Below are positions 1-7,259 of a DNA stretch of 64,000 nt, one piece after another. Below the pieces are notes generated by a model, which was not told the origin of the DNA, did not search any database, and was given only the letters and a program-made list of their open reading frames with translations. The translations under genes were made by a program, and so were the position numbers. The stretch lies in contig NZ_JBHVOS010000016.1 in the NCBI RefSeq assembly GCF_042887685.1, positions 59,201 to 123,200 on the forward strand. The letters are read 5' to 3'. Numbering within the stretch: the first letter of the stretch is position 1; each line of letters begins with the position of its first letter. The DNA is from Oerskovia sp042887685 (GTDB taxonomy: Bacteria; Actinomycetota; Actinomycetes; Actinomycetales; Cellulomonadaceae).

Positions 1-22
1 GTTCGGGTCGAGCAGGTCGTGA
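1..22 (+). CDS. 3' end of an upstream gene (partial)
   Basis: Frame 2 reads FGSSRS and stops with TGA at 20-22. This stop overlaps the GTG start of the next gene at 19-21 (GTGA), the usual sign of translational coupling in this window. Nothing can be said about the product because only six codons are inside the window. The alternative is that the next gene simply starts further upstream, since its own frame is also open to the window edge. Confidence 0.3.
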
Positions 23-474
23 GCGATCGGGTCCGCCCCCCGCTGCCCGTCCAGGTGCGGCGCCCGGCGTGGGGGACGTGGGGAAGGCGGCGGCTCGTCG
101 TCGTCGCCCTCCTCGCTCCCGGGCTGCTCGCGCTGCTCGTGGAGGCGGGCGGGGGCTGGACCCACGACGTCGCCCCCCTGTGGCTGGTGCTGCTCGTGGT
201 CGTGGCCGTCGTCGGCGGCCTCACGCTCGCGAGCTACGTCCCGGCCCGGGGCGAGCCCTGGCGGGATACCCTCGGGTGCTCGCCGTGCGCCGTCGTCTCG
301 GGCGGCACGGTGCTCGCCGCCGTGCTCCTGGTCTCCCAGGCGCCGCACCAGGTCGGGATGGTGCTGCCCGCCCTGGCTGTTGTCCTGTTCGGGCTGGTGC
401 AGCGCACGAGCAGCACGCGCGACGCGTGCGCGCGAGGAGAGGAAGAGTCATGGAGCTCGACAAGGACGAGATGA
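19..474 (+). CDS. Small four-helix membrane protein of unknown function
   Basis: The 151-residue product has four hydrophobic stretches (about residues 25-43, 54-75, 90-107 and 113-127) and short charged ends, so it is an integral membrane protein. A CSPC pair (CxxC) sits just before the third helix and could bind a metal or take part in thiol chemistry; this is inference. The GTG start at 19 overlaps a TGA of an upstream frame. The 3' end overlaps the start of the CsoR/CstR-type repressor gene by 25 bp, so the two are almost certainly co-transcribed and the membrane protein may handle the ligand sensed by the repressor. I do not recognise the family. Confidence 0.6.
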   Translation: MSDRVRPPLPVQVRRPAWGTWGRRRLVVVALLAPGLLALLVEAGGGWTHDVAPLWLVLLVVVAVVGGLTLASYVPARGEPWRDTLGCSPCAVVSGGTVLAAVLLVSQAPHQVGMVLPALAVVLFGLVQRTSSTRDACARGEEESWSSTRTR

Positions 475-710
475 AGAAGGTCTCGAACCGGCTCAAGCGC
501 GCCCAGGGGCAGCTGGCCGCGGTCGTGCGGATGGTCGACGAAGGTGGTGACTGCGCCGACGTCGTGATGCAGCTGTCCGCGGTGTCCAAGGCGCTCGACC
601 GCGCCGGGTTCGCGATCATCGCCTCGGGCATGAAGCAGTGCCTCACGGACGACGAGAACGGCCCGGCGGACGTGCAGAAGCTCGAGAAGCTCTTCCTGTC
701 CCTGACCTAG
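450..710 (+). CDS. CsoR/FrmR/CstR-family transcriptional repressor, probably thiol-sensing
   Basis: The 86-residue product is an all-helical DUF156-type repressor: RLKRAQGQL at 14-22 and Cys35 in the GGDC motif are hallmarks. CsoR copper sensors use Cys-His-Cys (Cys36, His61, Cys65 in M. tuberculosis). Here the pattern is Cys35, Gly60, Cys64, so the copper-ligand histidine is missing while both cysteines remain. That two-cysteine pattern is the one known for CstR persulfide sensors, so I infer a sulfane-sulfur or thiol sensor rather than a copper sensor. The ATG at 450 follows GAGGAAGAG. It overlaps the membrane-protein gene upstream, its likely regulated partner. Confidence 0.85.
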   Translation: MELDKDEMKKVSNRLKRAQGQLAAVVRMVDEGGDCADVVMQLSAVSKALDRAGFAIIASGMKQCLTDDENGPADVQKLEKLFLSLT

Positions 711-760
711 GCGGGCCGCCCAGCCCCCCAGCCTGCCCGCCCCGTCCATCCGGCCCTCCG

Positions 761-776
761 GCCCGACGGCGCAGCG
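761..776. repeat. Family A palindromic-core repeat, intergenic copy
   Basis: GCCCGACGGCGCAGCG. The same 16-mer recurs at 10894-10909 and 54501-54516, and with one change at 24168-24180. It lies between the repressor gene and the SDR gene. A TACTGT box at 855-860 further downstream could be the SDR promoter -10; otherwise 711-904 shows nothing else. Confidence 0.6.
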
Positions 777-904
777 CCCGCCGCGCTCTCGCCCTCGCCC
801 GGCACGGTGGCCGAGCAGGACGGGCCGCCCCTGTCGCGCGGCGTGCGGTTCCCCTACTGTGACGACGAGCCGACGCGACCGCTCGGCGCGACCGAGGGGG
901 AGCC

Positions 905-1672
905 ATGACGCGTGCGGAGAACGATGCCGGGACGGGTGCCGGGGCGCTCGACGGACGGGTAGCGCTCGTCACGGGCGGGGCGCGCGGGATCGGCGAGGGG
1001 ACGGTCCGTGCGCTGCACGCCGCGGGCGCGCACGTCGTGATCGCGGACGTCGCGGACAGGCAAGGAGCGGCGCTCGCGGCCAGGCTCGGTGACCGGGCGC
1101 GGTTCGTCCACCTCGACGTGAGGGACGAGGCCGCGTGGACCCGGGCGGTCAAGGGCGTCGTCGCCGGCCTCGGGACCGTCGACGTCCTGGTCAACAACGC
1201 GGGCATCGCCAACGCAGCACCGATCGAGAAGCTCACCACGGACAGGTGGGACGCGGTCCTCGCCGTGAACCTCACGGGCGTGTTCCTCGGCTGCCGCACG
1301 GTCGTCCCCGTCATGAAGGCGCAGGGGCGTGGCTCGATCGTCAACATCTCGTCGGTCGACGGCCTGCGGGGCAGCCCCGCCGTGCACGCCTACACGGCCG
1401 CGAAGTTCGGCGTGCGAGGCCTGTCGAAGTCGCTCGCGGTCGAGCTCGGCGAGTTCGGCATCCGGGTCAACTCGGTGCACCCCGGCTACGTCCGCACCCG
1501 CATGACCTCGCGCATCGACCCCGACCACCTCGACATCCCCCTGGGGCGCCCGGGCCGTGCGGCAGAGATCGCGGACACCGTCGTGTTCCTCGCGAGCGAC
1601 GCGTCGTCGTACACGACCGGGGCCGAGCTCGTGGTCGACGGCGGCCTGGTCGCGGGCATCCCGCGCCGCTGA
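905..1672 (+). CDS. SDR-family NAD(P)-dependent dehydrogenase
   Basis: A classical short-chain dehydrogenase of 255 residues. The cofactor loop TGGARGIG is at 23-30, NNAG at 97-100, and the catalytic set Asn122, Ser150, Tyr163 and Lys167 is complete. Asp48 at the end of beta-strand 2 favours NAD(H) over NADP(H). The SSVDG context around the catalytic serine resembles 3-alpha/20-beta-hydroxysteroid dehydrogenases and actinobacterial FabG3-like enzymes, but the substrate cannot be read from sequence. The ATG at 905 follows the purine-rich GAGGGGGAGCC. It seems to be a single-gene unit; the genes on either side have unrelated functions. Confidence 0.9.
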   Translation: MTRAENDAGTGAGALDGRVALVTGGARGIGEGTVRALHAAGAHVVIADVADRQGAALAARLGDRARFVHLDVRDEAAWTRAVKGVVAGLGTVDVLVNNAGIANAAPIEKLTTDRWDAVLAVNLTGVFLGCRTVVPVMKAQGRGSIVNISSVDGLRGSPAVHAYTAAKFGVRGLSKSLAVELGEFGIRVNSVHPGYVRTRMTSRIDPDHLDIPLGRPGRAAEIADTVVFLASDASSYTTGAELVVDGGLVAGIPRR

Positions 1673-1790
1673 CGGTCGCCTCGCCCGTGCGTGCCTCCCG
1701 CCCAGGCCCGGCACCTCCGCCGCCGCTGCCCGGGAGGCGACCGTGCACGCCCCGGGGGATGATCGCGAAGGTGAGCAGGACGCCCGGGGC

Positions 1791-1809
1791 GAGCGACGCC
1801 GTCGGGCAG
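1791..1809. repeat. Family A repeat, 5' of the DinB gene
   Basis: GAGCGACGCCGTCGGGCAG. The identical 19-mer occurs in reverse orientation inside two coding regions, at 25611-25629 and 28541-28559. Here it lies in the untranslated leader, 21 bp before the DinB-family start codon. Confidence 0.75.
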
Positions 1810-1830
1810 GAGACCCCCCAGGAGCCACCC

Positions 1831-2439
1831 ATGAGCGACGACGCGACCTACGGCAGCCCCGTCTTCGACTGGTCCGTGCTGACCGTCCCGTCCCCGCTCG
1901 CGATGGTGCGCGGGCAGCTCGGGTTCTCGTGGCTCGAGCTGCTCGGACGGCTCGTGACCCTCGACCAGGACGAGTTCGAGTGGGAGCCCGGGCCCGACGC
2001 GCTGCGTGTCGTGCGGCGCGGGGAGGAGCGCTCGCCCCGCACGCTCGGGGTCGGCGAGTGGGTCATGGAGTGGCCCGAGGGGTCGGACTCGCCGCAGCCG
2101 CGGACCATCGCGTGGCTCGTCGCGCACCTCACGGAGGCGTTCTTCGAGCGGTGGGAGTGGACGTTCGGCGACCGCATCGCCCGGCGGGACACCGTGGCGT
2201 TCTCGGGCGAGGTGGACCCCGCGGTCGAAGGGCTCACGCGCTGGGTCGACCTGTGGCGCGACGGCGTGGACGGGCTGCCCGACGACGAGGTCTTCACGGT
2301 CGGGCTCGGCCAGGCGACCGAGATCGACGCCCAGGCGCCGTTCGGGCACCTCGTGCTCCACATGAACCGCGAGCTCATCCACCACGGCGCCGAGATCATG
2401 GTGCTGCAGGACCTGTACCGGGCGCGGGCCGCGGACTGA
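1831..2439 (+). CDS. DinB-superfamily (four-helix metal-binding) protein
   Basis: The 202-residue product has the features of the DinB/YfiT fold: a histidine in AHLTE (about residue 92) and HMNRELIHHGAEI near the C-terminus, which together would give the three-histidine metal site. Family members include mycothiol- and bacillithiol-dependent transferases and hydrolases as well as many proteins with no assigned reaction; nothing here decides the substrate. The start at 1831 was chosen because CAGGAG lies just upstream and because an upstream in-frame extension is low-complexity and contains a family A repeat. Monocistronic. Confidence 0.75.
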   Translation: MSDDATYGSPVFDWSVLTVPSPLAMVRGQLGFSWLELLGRLVTLDQDEFEWEPGPDALRVVRRGEERSPRTLGVGEWVMEWPEGSDSPQPRTIAWLVAHLTEAFFERWEWTFGDRIARRDTVAFSGEVDPAVEGLTRWVDLWRDGVDGLPDDEVFTVGLGQATEIDAQAPFGHLVLHMNRELIHHGAEIMVLQDLYRARAAD

Positions 2440-2440
2440 A

Positions 2441-2504
2441 CCACCCCGACGACGCGCCACCCCGACGACGCGCCACCCCGACGACGCGCCACCCCGACGA
2501 CGCG
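2441..2504. repeat. Four perfect 16-bp tandem repeats
   Basis: CCACCCCGACGACGCG is repeated four times without a mismatch, directly after the DinB stop codon. The rest of the gap to the next gene shows no strong hairpin. A variable-number tandem repeat is the likeliest reading. Confidence 0.9.
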
Positions 2505-2575
2505 CCACCCCCACGGGGCGGCGCGCCGTCGTGCTGCGCGGACGGGACTCTCGGCGACGTCGCCGAGAGCGTCGG

Positions 2576-2848
2576 TCAGCGCCGGGCGATGAAGTGGTAC
2601 TCGCCGCCCGCGTACGTGCAGGAGCCGACGACGTACCCGCGGTTGCGCCACTCGGCGCGTCCCGCGTTGCAGCTCGCCAGCGTCGTGAAGCCACCGACCA
2701 CGACCGGTGTGCTGAGGAGCGCGACCTGCCCGCTGAGAGGTGCGGCCTGGCCGCTGAGGGGCGCCGCGCTCGCCGGAGCCGCAGCCCCGACCAGAGCGGT
2801 GACACCGACTGCTGCGGAGACGAGGGCTCCGATGACCTTGTTTCGCAT
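2576..2848 (-). CDS. Small secreted protein of unknown function
   Basis: The 90-residue precursor begins MRNKVIGALVSAAVG and has a typical Sec signal peptide ending at ASA-AP (about residue 28). The mature part is about 62 residues. It begins with a short repeated APLSGQ motif and ends with a domain holding two cysteines (ASCNAGRAEW and VGSCTYAGGEY) that could form one disulfide. The ATG at 2848 was chosen over upstream starts because GGGGAGAACA precedes it directly. I do not recognise the mature domain. Convergent with the DinB gene and divergent from the DsbA gene. Confidence 0.7.
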   Translation of the reverse strand: MRNKVIGALVSAAVGVTALVGAAAPASAAPLSGQAAPLSGQVALLSTPVVVGGFTTLASCNAGRAEWRNRGYVVGSCTYAGGEYHFIARR

Positions 2849-2994
2849 GTTCTCCCCTGATTCATCCGAATGCCCTGTTTCGGGCACGTCGCCCATCCTG
2901 GCCACAGGGCTGGTCGGCCCGCAACCGGAGAGGCGTCGGCAGGATCACACGTTCCCGGGGAATCCCCGGCCCGCGCCCACGGTTGAGAACCGTC

Positions 2995-3666
2995 ATGAGC
3001 GAAAAGGTGAAGGTCGACATCTGGTCCGACGTGGCGTGCCCCTGGTGCTACGTCGGCAAGCGCCGCTTCGAGACGGCGCTGGCCGGCTTCGCAGGCCGCG
3101 ACGACGCCCCCGAGGTGGAGATCGAGTACCACTCGTTCGAGCTCGCGCCGGACACCCCGGTCGACTTCGAGGGGACCGAGGTCGACTTCCTGGCCAAGCA
3201 CAAGGGCATGCCCAAGGGGCAGGTCGAGCAGATGCTCGGGCAGATGACGACGGTCGCCGCAGCGGAGGGGCTCGCGTACGACTTCGACGCCCTCCAGCAC
3301 ACCAAGACCCTCAAGGCGCACGAGCTGCTGCACCTCGCGAAGTCGCGCGGCAAGCAGGTCGAGATGAAGGAGCGCCTCCTCAAGGCGTACTTCGAGCAGG
3401 GGCGCCACGTCGGGCGCATCGACGAGCTCGTCGCGCTCGCGACCGAGGTCGGTCTGGACGCCGACGAGGTCCGTACGGCCCTCGAGAACGGTGACTTCGC
3501 GGACGACGTCGAGCAGGACATCGCGCAGGCGCGCGCCTACGGCATCAGTGGCGTCCCGTTCTTCGTGTTCAACGGGAAGTACGGGGTGTCGGGGGCGCAG
3601 GACCCGGCCGTCTTCACGCAGGTCCTCGACCAGGTCGTCGCGGACGCCGCGGAGTCCGTGGCCTGA
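2995..3666 (+). CDS. FrnE-like DsbA-family thiol oxidoreductase
   Basis: The 223-residue protein has the DsbA/FrnE arrangement: thioredoxin strand, CPWC active site at 15-18, long helical insertion, then GVPFFVF carrying the cis-proline. There is no signal peptide, so it acts in the cytoplasm. The two active-site cysteines are its only cysteines. The well-studied FrnE of Deinococcus radiodurans has an additional C-terminal CX4C pair; this protein lacks it, and a separate 53-residue protein ending in CX4C is encoded just downstream. ATG at 2995 was chosen; a TTG at 2983 in frame is possible. Confidence 0.88.
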   Translation: MSEKVKVDIWSDVACPWCYVGKRRFETALAGFAGRDDAPEVEIEYHSFELAPDTPVDFEGTEVDFLAKHKGMPKGQVEQMLGQMTTVAAAEGLAYDFDALQHTKTLKAHELLHLAKSRGKQVEMKERLLKAYFEQGRHVGRIDELVALATEVGLDADEVRTALENGDFADDVEQDIAQARAYGISGVPFFVFNGKYGVSGAQDPAVFTQVLDQVVADAAESVA

Positions 3667-3883
3667 CGCTCCGGCTCACGCCGGTCCCGCGCCGCCTCCG
3701 CCTACCGGGCGGAAAGCGACCGAGATCACAGCAGGAGCGGTAGCGAATGCGACCGAGTATCAGCCAGACTGTCGGAAACCCGCAGCGTCGCTGGTCCCGG
3801 TGGCACCGCGGCCGTCCGCCCGTCGAGACGGCAAGCCTTCCCACCACCCACGAGCACCGCAGCACGTGACATCAGGAGATCCC

Positions 3884-4045
3884 ATGACTGACACCATCCA
3901 GGAAAACCTCTTCCACTCGATCGCGAACCCGCGCCGCACGACGCTCGTGACGGTCTCGGCCGCCGAGGCCGCCGCGCCGTTCACGATGGTCGGCAGCGAC
4001 GACGCCGCGGTGTGCGTCGACGGGGTGTGCGCACTCCCCGAGTGA
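3884..4045 (+). CDS. 53-residue protein with C-terminal CX4C motif
   Basis: This small gene has a good AGGAG ribosome site at 3873-3877 and an ATG at 3884. The product has a polar N-terminus, a Val/Ala-rich middle and ends in VCVDGVCALPE, with Cys44 and Cys49 as its only cysteines (CX4C). It lies 217 bp after the FrnE-like gene on the same strand. Because Deinococcus FrnE carries a regulatory CX4C pair on the same chain, I infer this may be a detached redox or metal-binding partner of the FrnE-like protein. An alternative is a Cys-containing peptide precursor; no modification enzyme is adjacent. Function unproven. Confidence 0.6.
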   Translation: MTDTIQENLFHSIANPRRTTLVTVSAAEAAAPFTMVGSDDAAVCVDGVCALPE

Positions 4046-4087
4046 TCCTCCCTGGCGGGCACCTGGCCGGCCGCCGACGCACCGGTC

Positions 4088-4140
4088 GAGAACGAGGTTC
4101 GGGTCGTCCTGGCACCCAGGACGGCCCGGACCCCGTTCTC
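4088..4140. terminator. Long hairpin, family D (GAGAACG...CGTTCTC)
   Basis: An imperfect inverted repeat between the convergent CX4C gene and the iron ABC ATPase gene, 13 bp from the latter's stop codon. Similar GAGAACG-bounded hairpins follow the next three minus-strand genes. Probably a bidirectional terminator. Confidence 0.65.
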
Positions 4141-4152
4141 GGCAGCCGAGGC

Positions 4153-5097
4153 TCAGCCTCGGTGGTGGCGTCCCATGGGGACGAGCGTCGGGGTCCCGGT
4201 GAGGGGGTCGGGCACGACGAGAGAGTCCAGGCCGAACACCTCGCGCACCATCTGCGCGTCCACCACGTCGCCCGGCGCGCCCTCGGCGTGCACCCGGCCG
4301 TCGCGCATCGCGACGAGGCGGTCGGAGTAGCGGCACGCCATGTCGAGGTCGTGCAGCACCATGACGACCGTGGTCCCGCGTGACTGGTTGAGGTCCACGA
4401 GCAGGTCGAGCACGTCGATCTGGTGCGCGATGTCGAGGAACGTCGTCGGCTCGTCGAGCAGCAGCAGGTCGGTGCGCTGCGCGAGCGCCATCGCGATCCA
4501 GACGCGCTGCCGCTGCCCGCCGGACAGCTCGTCGACGGACCTCTCGGCCAGTTCGAGCGTCCCGGTCGAGGCGAGCGCGTCGGCCACGGCCTCGTCGTCG
4601 TCCGCGGTCCAGCGCCGGAACCAGCCCTGGTGGGGGTAGCGGCCACGGCCCACGAGGTCGGCGACGGTGATGCCGTCGGGGGCGACGGGGCTCTGGGGCA
4701 GCAGGCCGAGCGTGGTCGCGACCTGCTTGGTGGGCATCGAGCGGATGTCCTCGCCGTCGAGCAGGACGGCCCCGCCCACGGGCTTGAGCAGGCGCGCGAG
4801 GCCGCGCAGCAGCGTCGACTTGCCGCAGCCGTTCGAGCCGACGATCGACGTGATCCTCCCGGCCGCGACCGTCAGGCTCAGGTCCTCGACGACGCGGCGC
4901 TCGTCGTAGGCGAGCGACACGTGGTCGGCGGCGAGCGTGTGCGTCCCGGCGGTCCGCGCGGCAGCGCGCCCGGCGGCACCCCCGCCTGCGGCTTCGCCGC
5001 GCACGGTCTGCCCGTCGGCCGGATGCCCGTCGGCCGGACGCCCGACGGCGTCGCTCGCCTCGGGAGCGCCCCCGGAGGTCTCGGGGTGGTCGGTCAT
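4153..5097 (-). CDS. Iron-siderophore ABC transporter ATP-binding protein
   Basis: A FepC/FhuC-type ATPase of 314 residues. Walker A GSNGCGKST, signature LSGGQRQR, Walker B LLLLDEPTTF and the switch histidine in VLHDLDMA are all intact. It powers uptake of ferric siderophores through the two permeases encoded directly upstream (gap of 2 bp). The first 50 or so residues are an unusual Ala/Gly-rich extension not found in ordinary FepC; it contains a family A repeat read as SDAVGR and two copies of PADGHPADGQ-like sequence. ATG at 5097 is preceded by the end of the permease gene. Fourth gene of the importer operon. Confidence 0.93.
   Translation of the reverse strand: MTDHPETSGGAPEASDAVGRPADGHPADGQTVRGEAAGGGAAGRAAARTAGTHTLAADHVSLAYDERRVVEDLSLTVAAGRITSIVGSNGCGKSTLLRGLARLLKPVGGAVLLDGEDIRSMPTKQVATTLGLLPQSPVAPDGITVADLVGRGRYPHQGWFRRWTADDDEAVADALASTGTLELAERSVDELSGGQRQRVWIAMALAQRTDLLLLDEPTTFLDIAHQIDVLDLLVDLNQSRGTTVVMVLHDLDMACRYSDRLVAMRDGRVHAEGAPGDVVDAQMVREVFGLDSLVVPDPLTGTPTLVPMGRHHRG
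5040..5056. repeat. Family A repeat inside the ATPase gene
   Basis: GCCCGACGGCGTCGCTC, the same 17-mer found at 25613-25629 and 28543-28559. It is translated as SDAVG within the low-complexity N-terminal extension of the ATPase. Confidence 0.7.
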
Positions 5098-5099
5098 TC

Positions 5100-6191
5100 T
5101 CAGCCTCCGCGTCCGGAACGGTTGGTGCGCACGAGCAGCCACAGCAGGTAGGGGGCGCCGACGATGCCCGTGACGACCCCGACGGGCAGGGTCACGTCGG
5201 GGATCGCGAACTGTGCGACGAGGTCGGAGCCGAGCACGAGCAGGGCACCCACGAGCGCCGCGGGCACGAGCGCGAGCCGGCCGTCGGCCAGCGTGCGGCG
5301 GGCGATGGGGGCCGCGACGAGCGCGACGAACGCGACGGGGCCCACGACCGCGACGGCCGACCCCGCGAGCCCGACGGCGACGAGGATCAGCAAGAGCCGG
5401 GAGCGTTCGACGCGGATGCCGAGCGCGGCCGCGGCGTCGTCGCCCAGCTCGAGCGAGCGCAGCCGCGGGGCCAGGTAGGCCGTGAGCGGCACGAGCACCG
5501 CGAAGCAGACGAGCAGCGGGTTCAGCGTCGACCAGTCGGAGCGTGCGAGCGAGCCCGTGATCCACACGAGCGCGGCCTGCGCGTCGCGCACGTCGCTCGT
5601 CGTGAGGACCCACGAGACCACGCTCATGCACAGGGCCGCGACGCCGATCCCGATCAGGACCAGCCGGTACCCGGCCACGCCGCCGCGCCACGCGAGCAGG
5701 TAGATCGCGACGGCCGCGACGAGCGACCCCGCGAGCACCAGTCCCGTGAGCGCGAGCCCGCTGATACCCAGCACCACGACACCCAGGACTCCCGCGGCGC
5801 TCGCGCTCTGCGTGATCCCGATGATGTCGGGGCTCGCGAGCGGGTTGCGCACGATCGACTGGAACAGCGCCCCCGAGAGGCCCAGCGCGGCCCCCACGAC
5901 CAGGGCCGTGAGCAGGCGCGGGAGGCGCAGCTCGACGATCACGAACTGCGTGAGGACGTCCGCGCGGCCCAGGACGGTGTCGAGGATGCCGGACAACGGG
6001 ACGGACGCGTCGCCGAGCGTCATCCCGACCGCGGCGAGCACCACGAGCGCGACCGACAGGCCCGCGACCAGGCGCGCCTCGCGCACCCGCCCACGGTGAC
6101 GCGAGGACCGGGCGACGTCGACGCCCGGGCGTGCGGCGCCGTCGGGCAGGCCGTGCGGGGAGCCGGCGGGCAGCGTGGCCCGGGCGCTCAC
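5100..6191 (-). CDS. FecCD-family iron-siderophore ABC permease (second subunit)
   Basis: A FepG/FhuG-like permease of 363 residues with about nine to ten membrane helices after a 40-residue cytoplasmic leader. Family motifs are clear: ALGLSGALFQSIVRNPLASP in the first third and LGDDAAAALG with the GPVAFVAL segment near the ATPase-coupling loop. It forms the channel with the permease encoded just upstream. The GTG start overlaps that gene's TGA (GTGA at 6188-6191), indicating coupled translation. The leader holds a family A core (6138-6150) read as LPDGAA. Confidence 0.93.
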   Translation of the reverse strand: MSARATLPAGSPHGLPDGAARPGVDVARSSRHRGRVREARLVAGLSVALVVLAAVGMTLGDASVPLSGILDTVLGRADVLTQFVIVELRLPRLLTALVVGAALGLSGALFQSIVRNPLASPDIIGITQSASAAGVLGVVVLGISGLALTGLVLAGSLVAAVAIYLLAWRGGVAGYRLVLIGIGVAALCMSVVSWVLTTSDVRDAQAALVWITGSLARSDWSTLNPLLVCFAVLVPLTAYLAPRLRSLELGDDAAAALGIRVERSRLLLILVAVGLAGSAVAVVGPVAFVALVAAPIARRTLADGRLALVPAALVGALLVLGSDLVAQFAIPDVTLPVGVVTGIVGAPYLLWLLVRTNRSGRGG

Positions 6192-7246
6192 AGCGACACC
6201 GTCTTCCCGCGCCGGACCAGCGCGATGAACAGGGGCGCGCCCACGACCGCCGTGACCACGCCCACCTGGAGCTCGCCCGGGCGTGCCACGACGCGGCCGA
6301 TCACGTCGCACCCGACGAGCAGCACGGGCGCCGCGACGGCCGCGTACGGCAGCACCCACCGGTAGTCCAGCCCGACGACGTAGCGCGCCACGTGCGGGAC
6401 GACGAGCCCCACGAAGGCCACGGGGCCGACGGCCGCGGTCGCAGCCCCGCACAGCAGCACGATCGCGACACCCGCGACCACGCGCGTGCGGGTCACGTCC
6501 TGCCCGAGGCCGCGTGCGACGTCGTCGCCCAGGGCCAGGCCGTTGAGCGAGCGCCCTAGCGCGAGGGCCAGCACCAGGCCCACGACGACGAACGGCAGCA
6601 CCTGCCACACGACGGTCGAGCCGCGGGCCGCGAGCGAACCGACCTGCCAGAAGCGCATGAGGTCGAGCGCGGCGCGGTCGACCAGGAGGACCGCGGTCAC
6701 GACCGAGGTGAGCGCGGCCGTGACGGCCGCCCCGGCGAGGGCGAGCTTGACCGGTGTCGCACCCTCGCGCCCCACGCTCGCGACGCCGTAGACCACGGCT
6801 GCCGCGACGGCCGCACCCGCGAACGCGAACCACACGTAGCCACCGACCTGCGAGACCCCGAAGAACGAGATCGCGCCGACCACGAAGAGCGACGCGCCCG
6901 CGCTGATGCCCAGCAGGCCCGGGTCGGCGAGCGGGTTGCGCGTCAGTCCCTGCATGAGGGTGCCCGCGGCGCCGAGAGCGGCCCCCGCGACCAGGCCCAC
7001 GAGCGTGCGGGGCACGCGCTTCTCGATCACGACGAGGTGGTCGGGGTTGGTCGGGTCGTAGCTCGTCAGGGCGTCCATGACGACGCTCAGCGGCAGGGCG
7101 TTGGCCCCGACCGCGAGGCTCAGCGCGCACACCGCGGCCAGCGCGACGACCAGGACCACGAGCCCCACAGCGAGACGCCGAGCACGGGCCGGGCGACGAG
7201 AGGTCGCCCGGCCCGTGCCGGCGTCGGTGCTGTGGGTCGTGCTCAT
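6188..7246 (-). CDS. FecCD-family iron-siderophore ABC permease (first subunit)
   Basis: A FepD-like permease of 352 residues: short charged N-terminus, about ten membrane helices, and the family motifs GAAGTLMQGLTRNPLADP, LGDDVARGLG and GPVAFVGLVVPH. It pairs with the next permease to form the ferric-siderophore channel. The ATG at 7246 is 14 bp after the stop of the binding-protein gene, and its stop overlaps the next start, so the operon order is binding protein, permease, permease, ATPase. Confidence 0.93.
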   Translation of the reverse strand: MSTTHSTDAGTGRATSRRPARARRLAVGLVVLVVALAAVCALSLAVGANALPLSVVMDALTSYDPTNPDHLVVIEKRVPRTLVGLVAGAALGAAGTLMQGLTRNPLADPGLLGISAGASLFVVGAISFFGVSQVGGYVWFAFAGAAVAAAVVYGVASVGREGATPVKLALAGAAVTAALTSVVTAVLLVDRAALDLMRFWQVGSLAARGSTVVWQVLPFVVVGLVLALALGRSLNGLALGDDVARGLGQDVTRTRVVAGVAIVLLCGAATAAVGPVAFVGLVVPHVARYVVGLDYRWVLPYAAVAAPVLLVGCDVIGRVVARPGELQVGVVTAVVGAPLFIALVRRGKTVSL

Positions 7247-7259
7247 GGGTGGTGTGAGA

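Noticed and set aside
1486..3408. 640-residue minus-strand open frame over SDR, DinB and DsbA genes
   Set aside because: It is a shadow frame caused by high GC; its translation is Arg/Pro-rich low complexity, and the plus-strand genes have clear motifs.
3884..4045. RiPP precursor peptide
   Set aside because: No lanthipeptide, radical-SAM, YcaO or protease gene is adjacent; the CX4C link to the FrnE-like gene is the simpler reading, though not proven.
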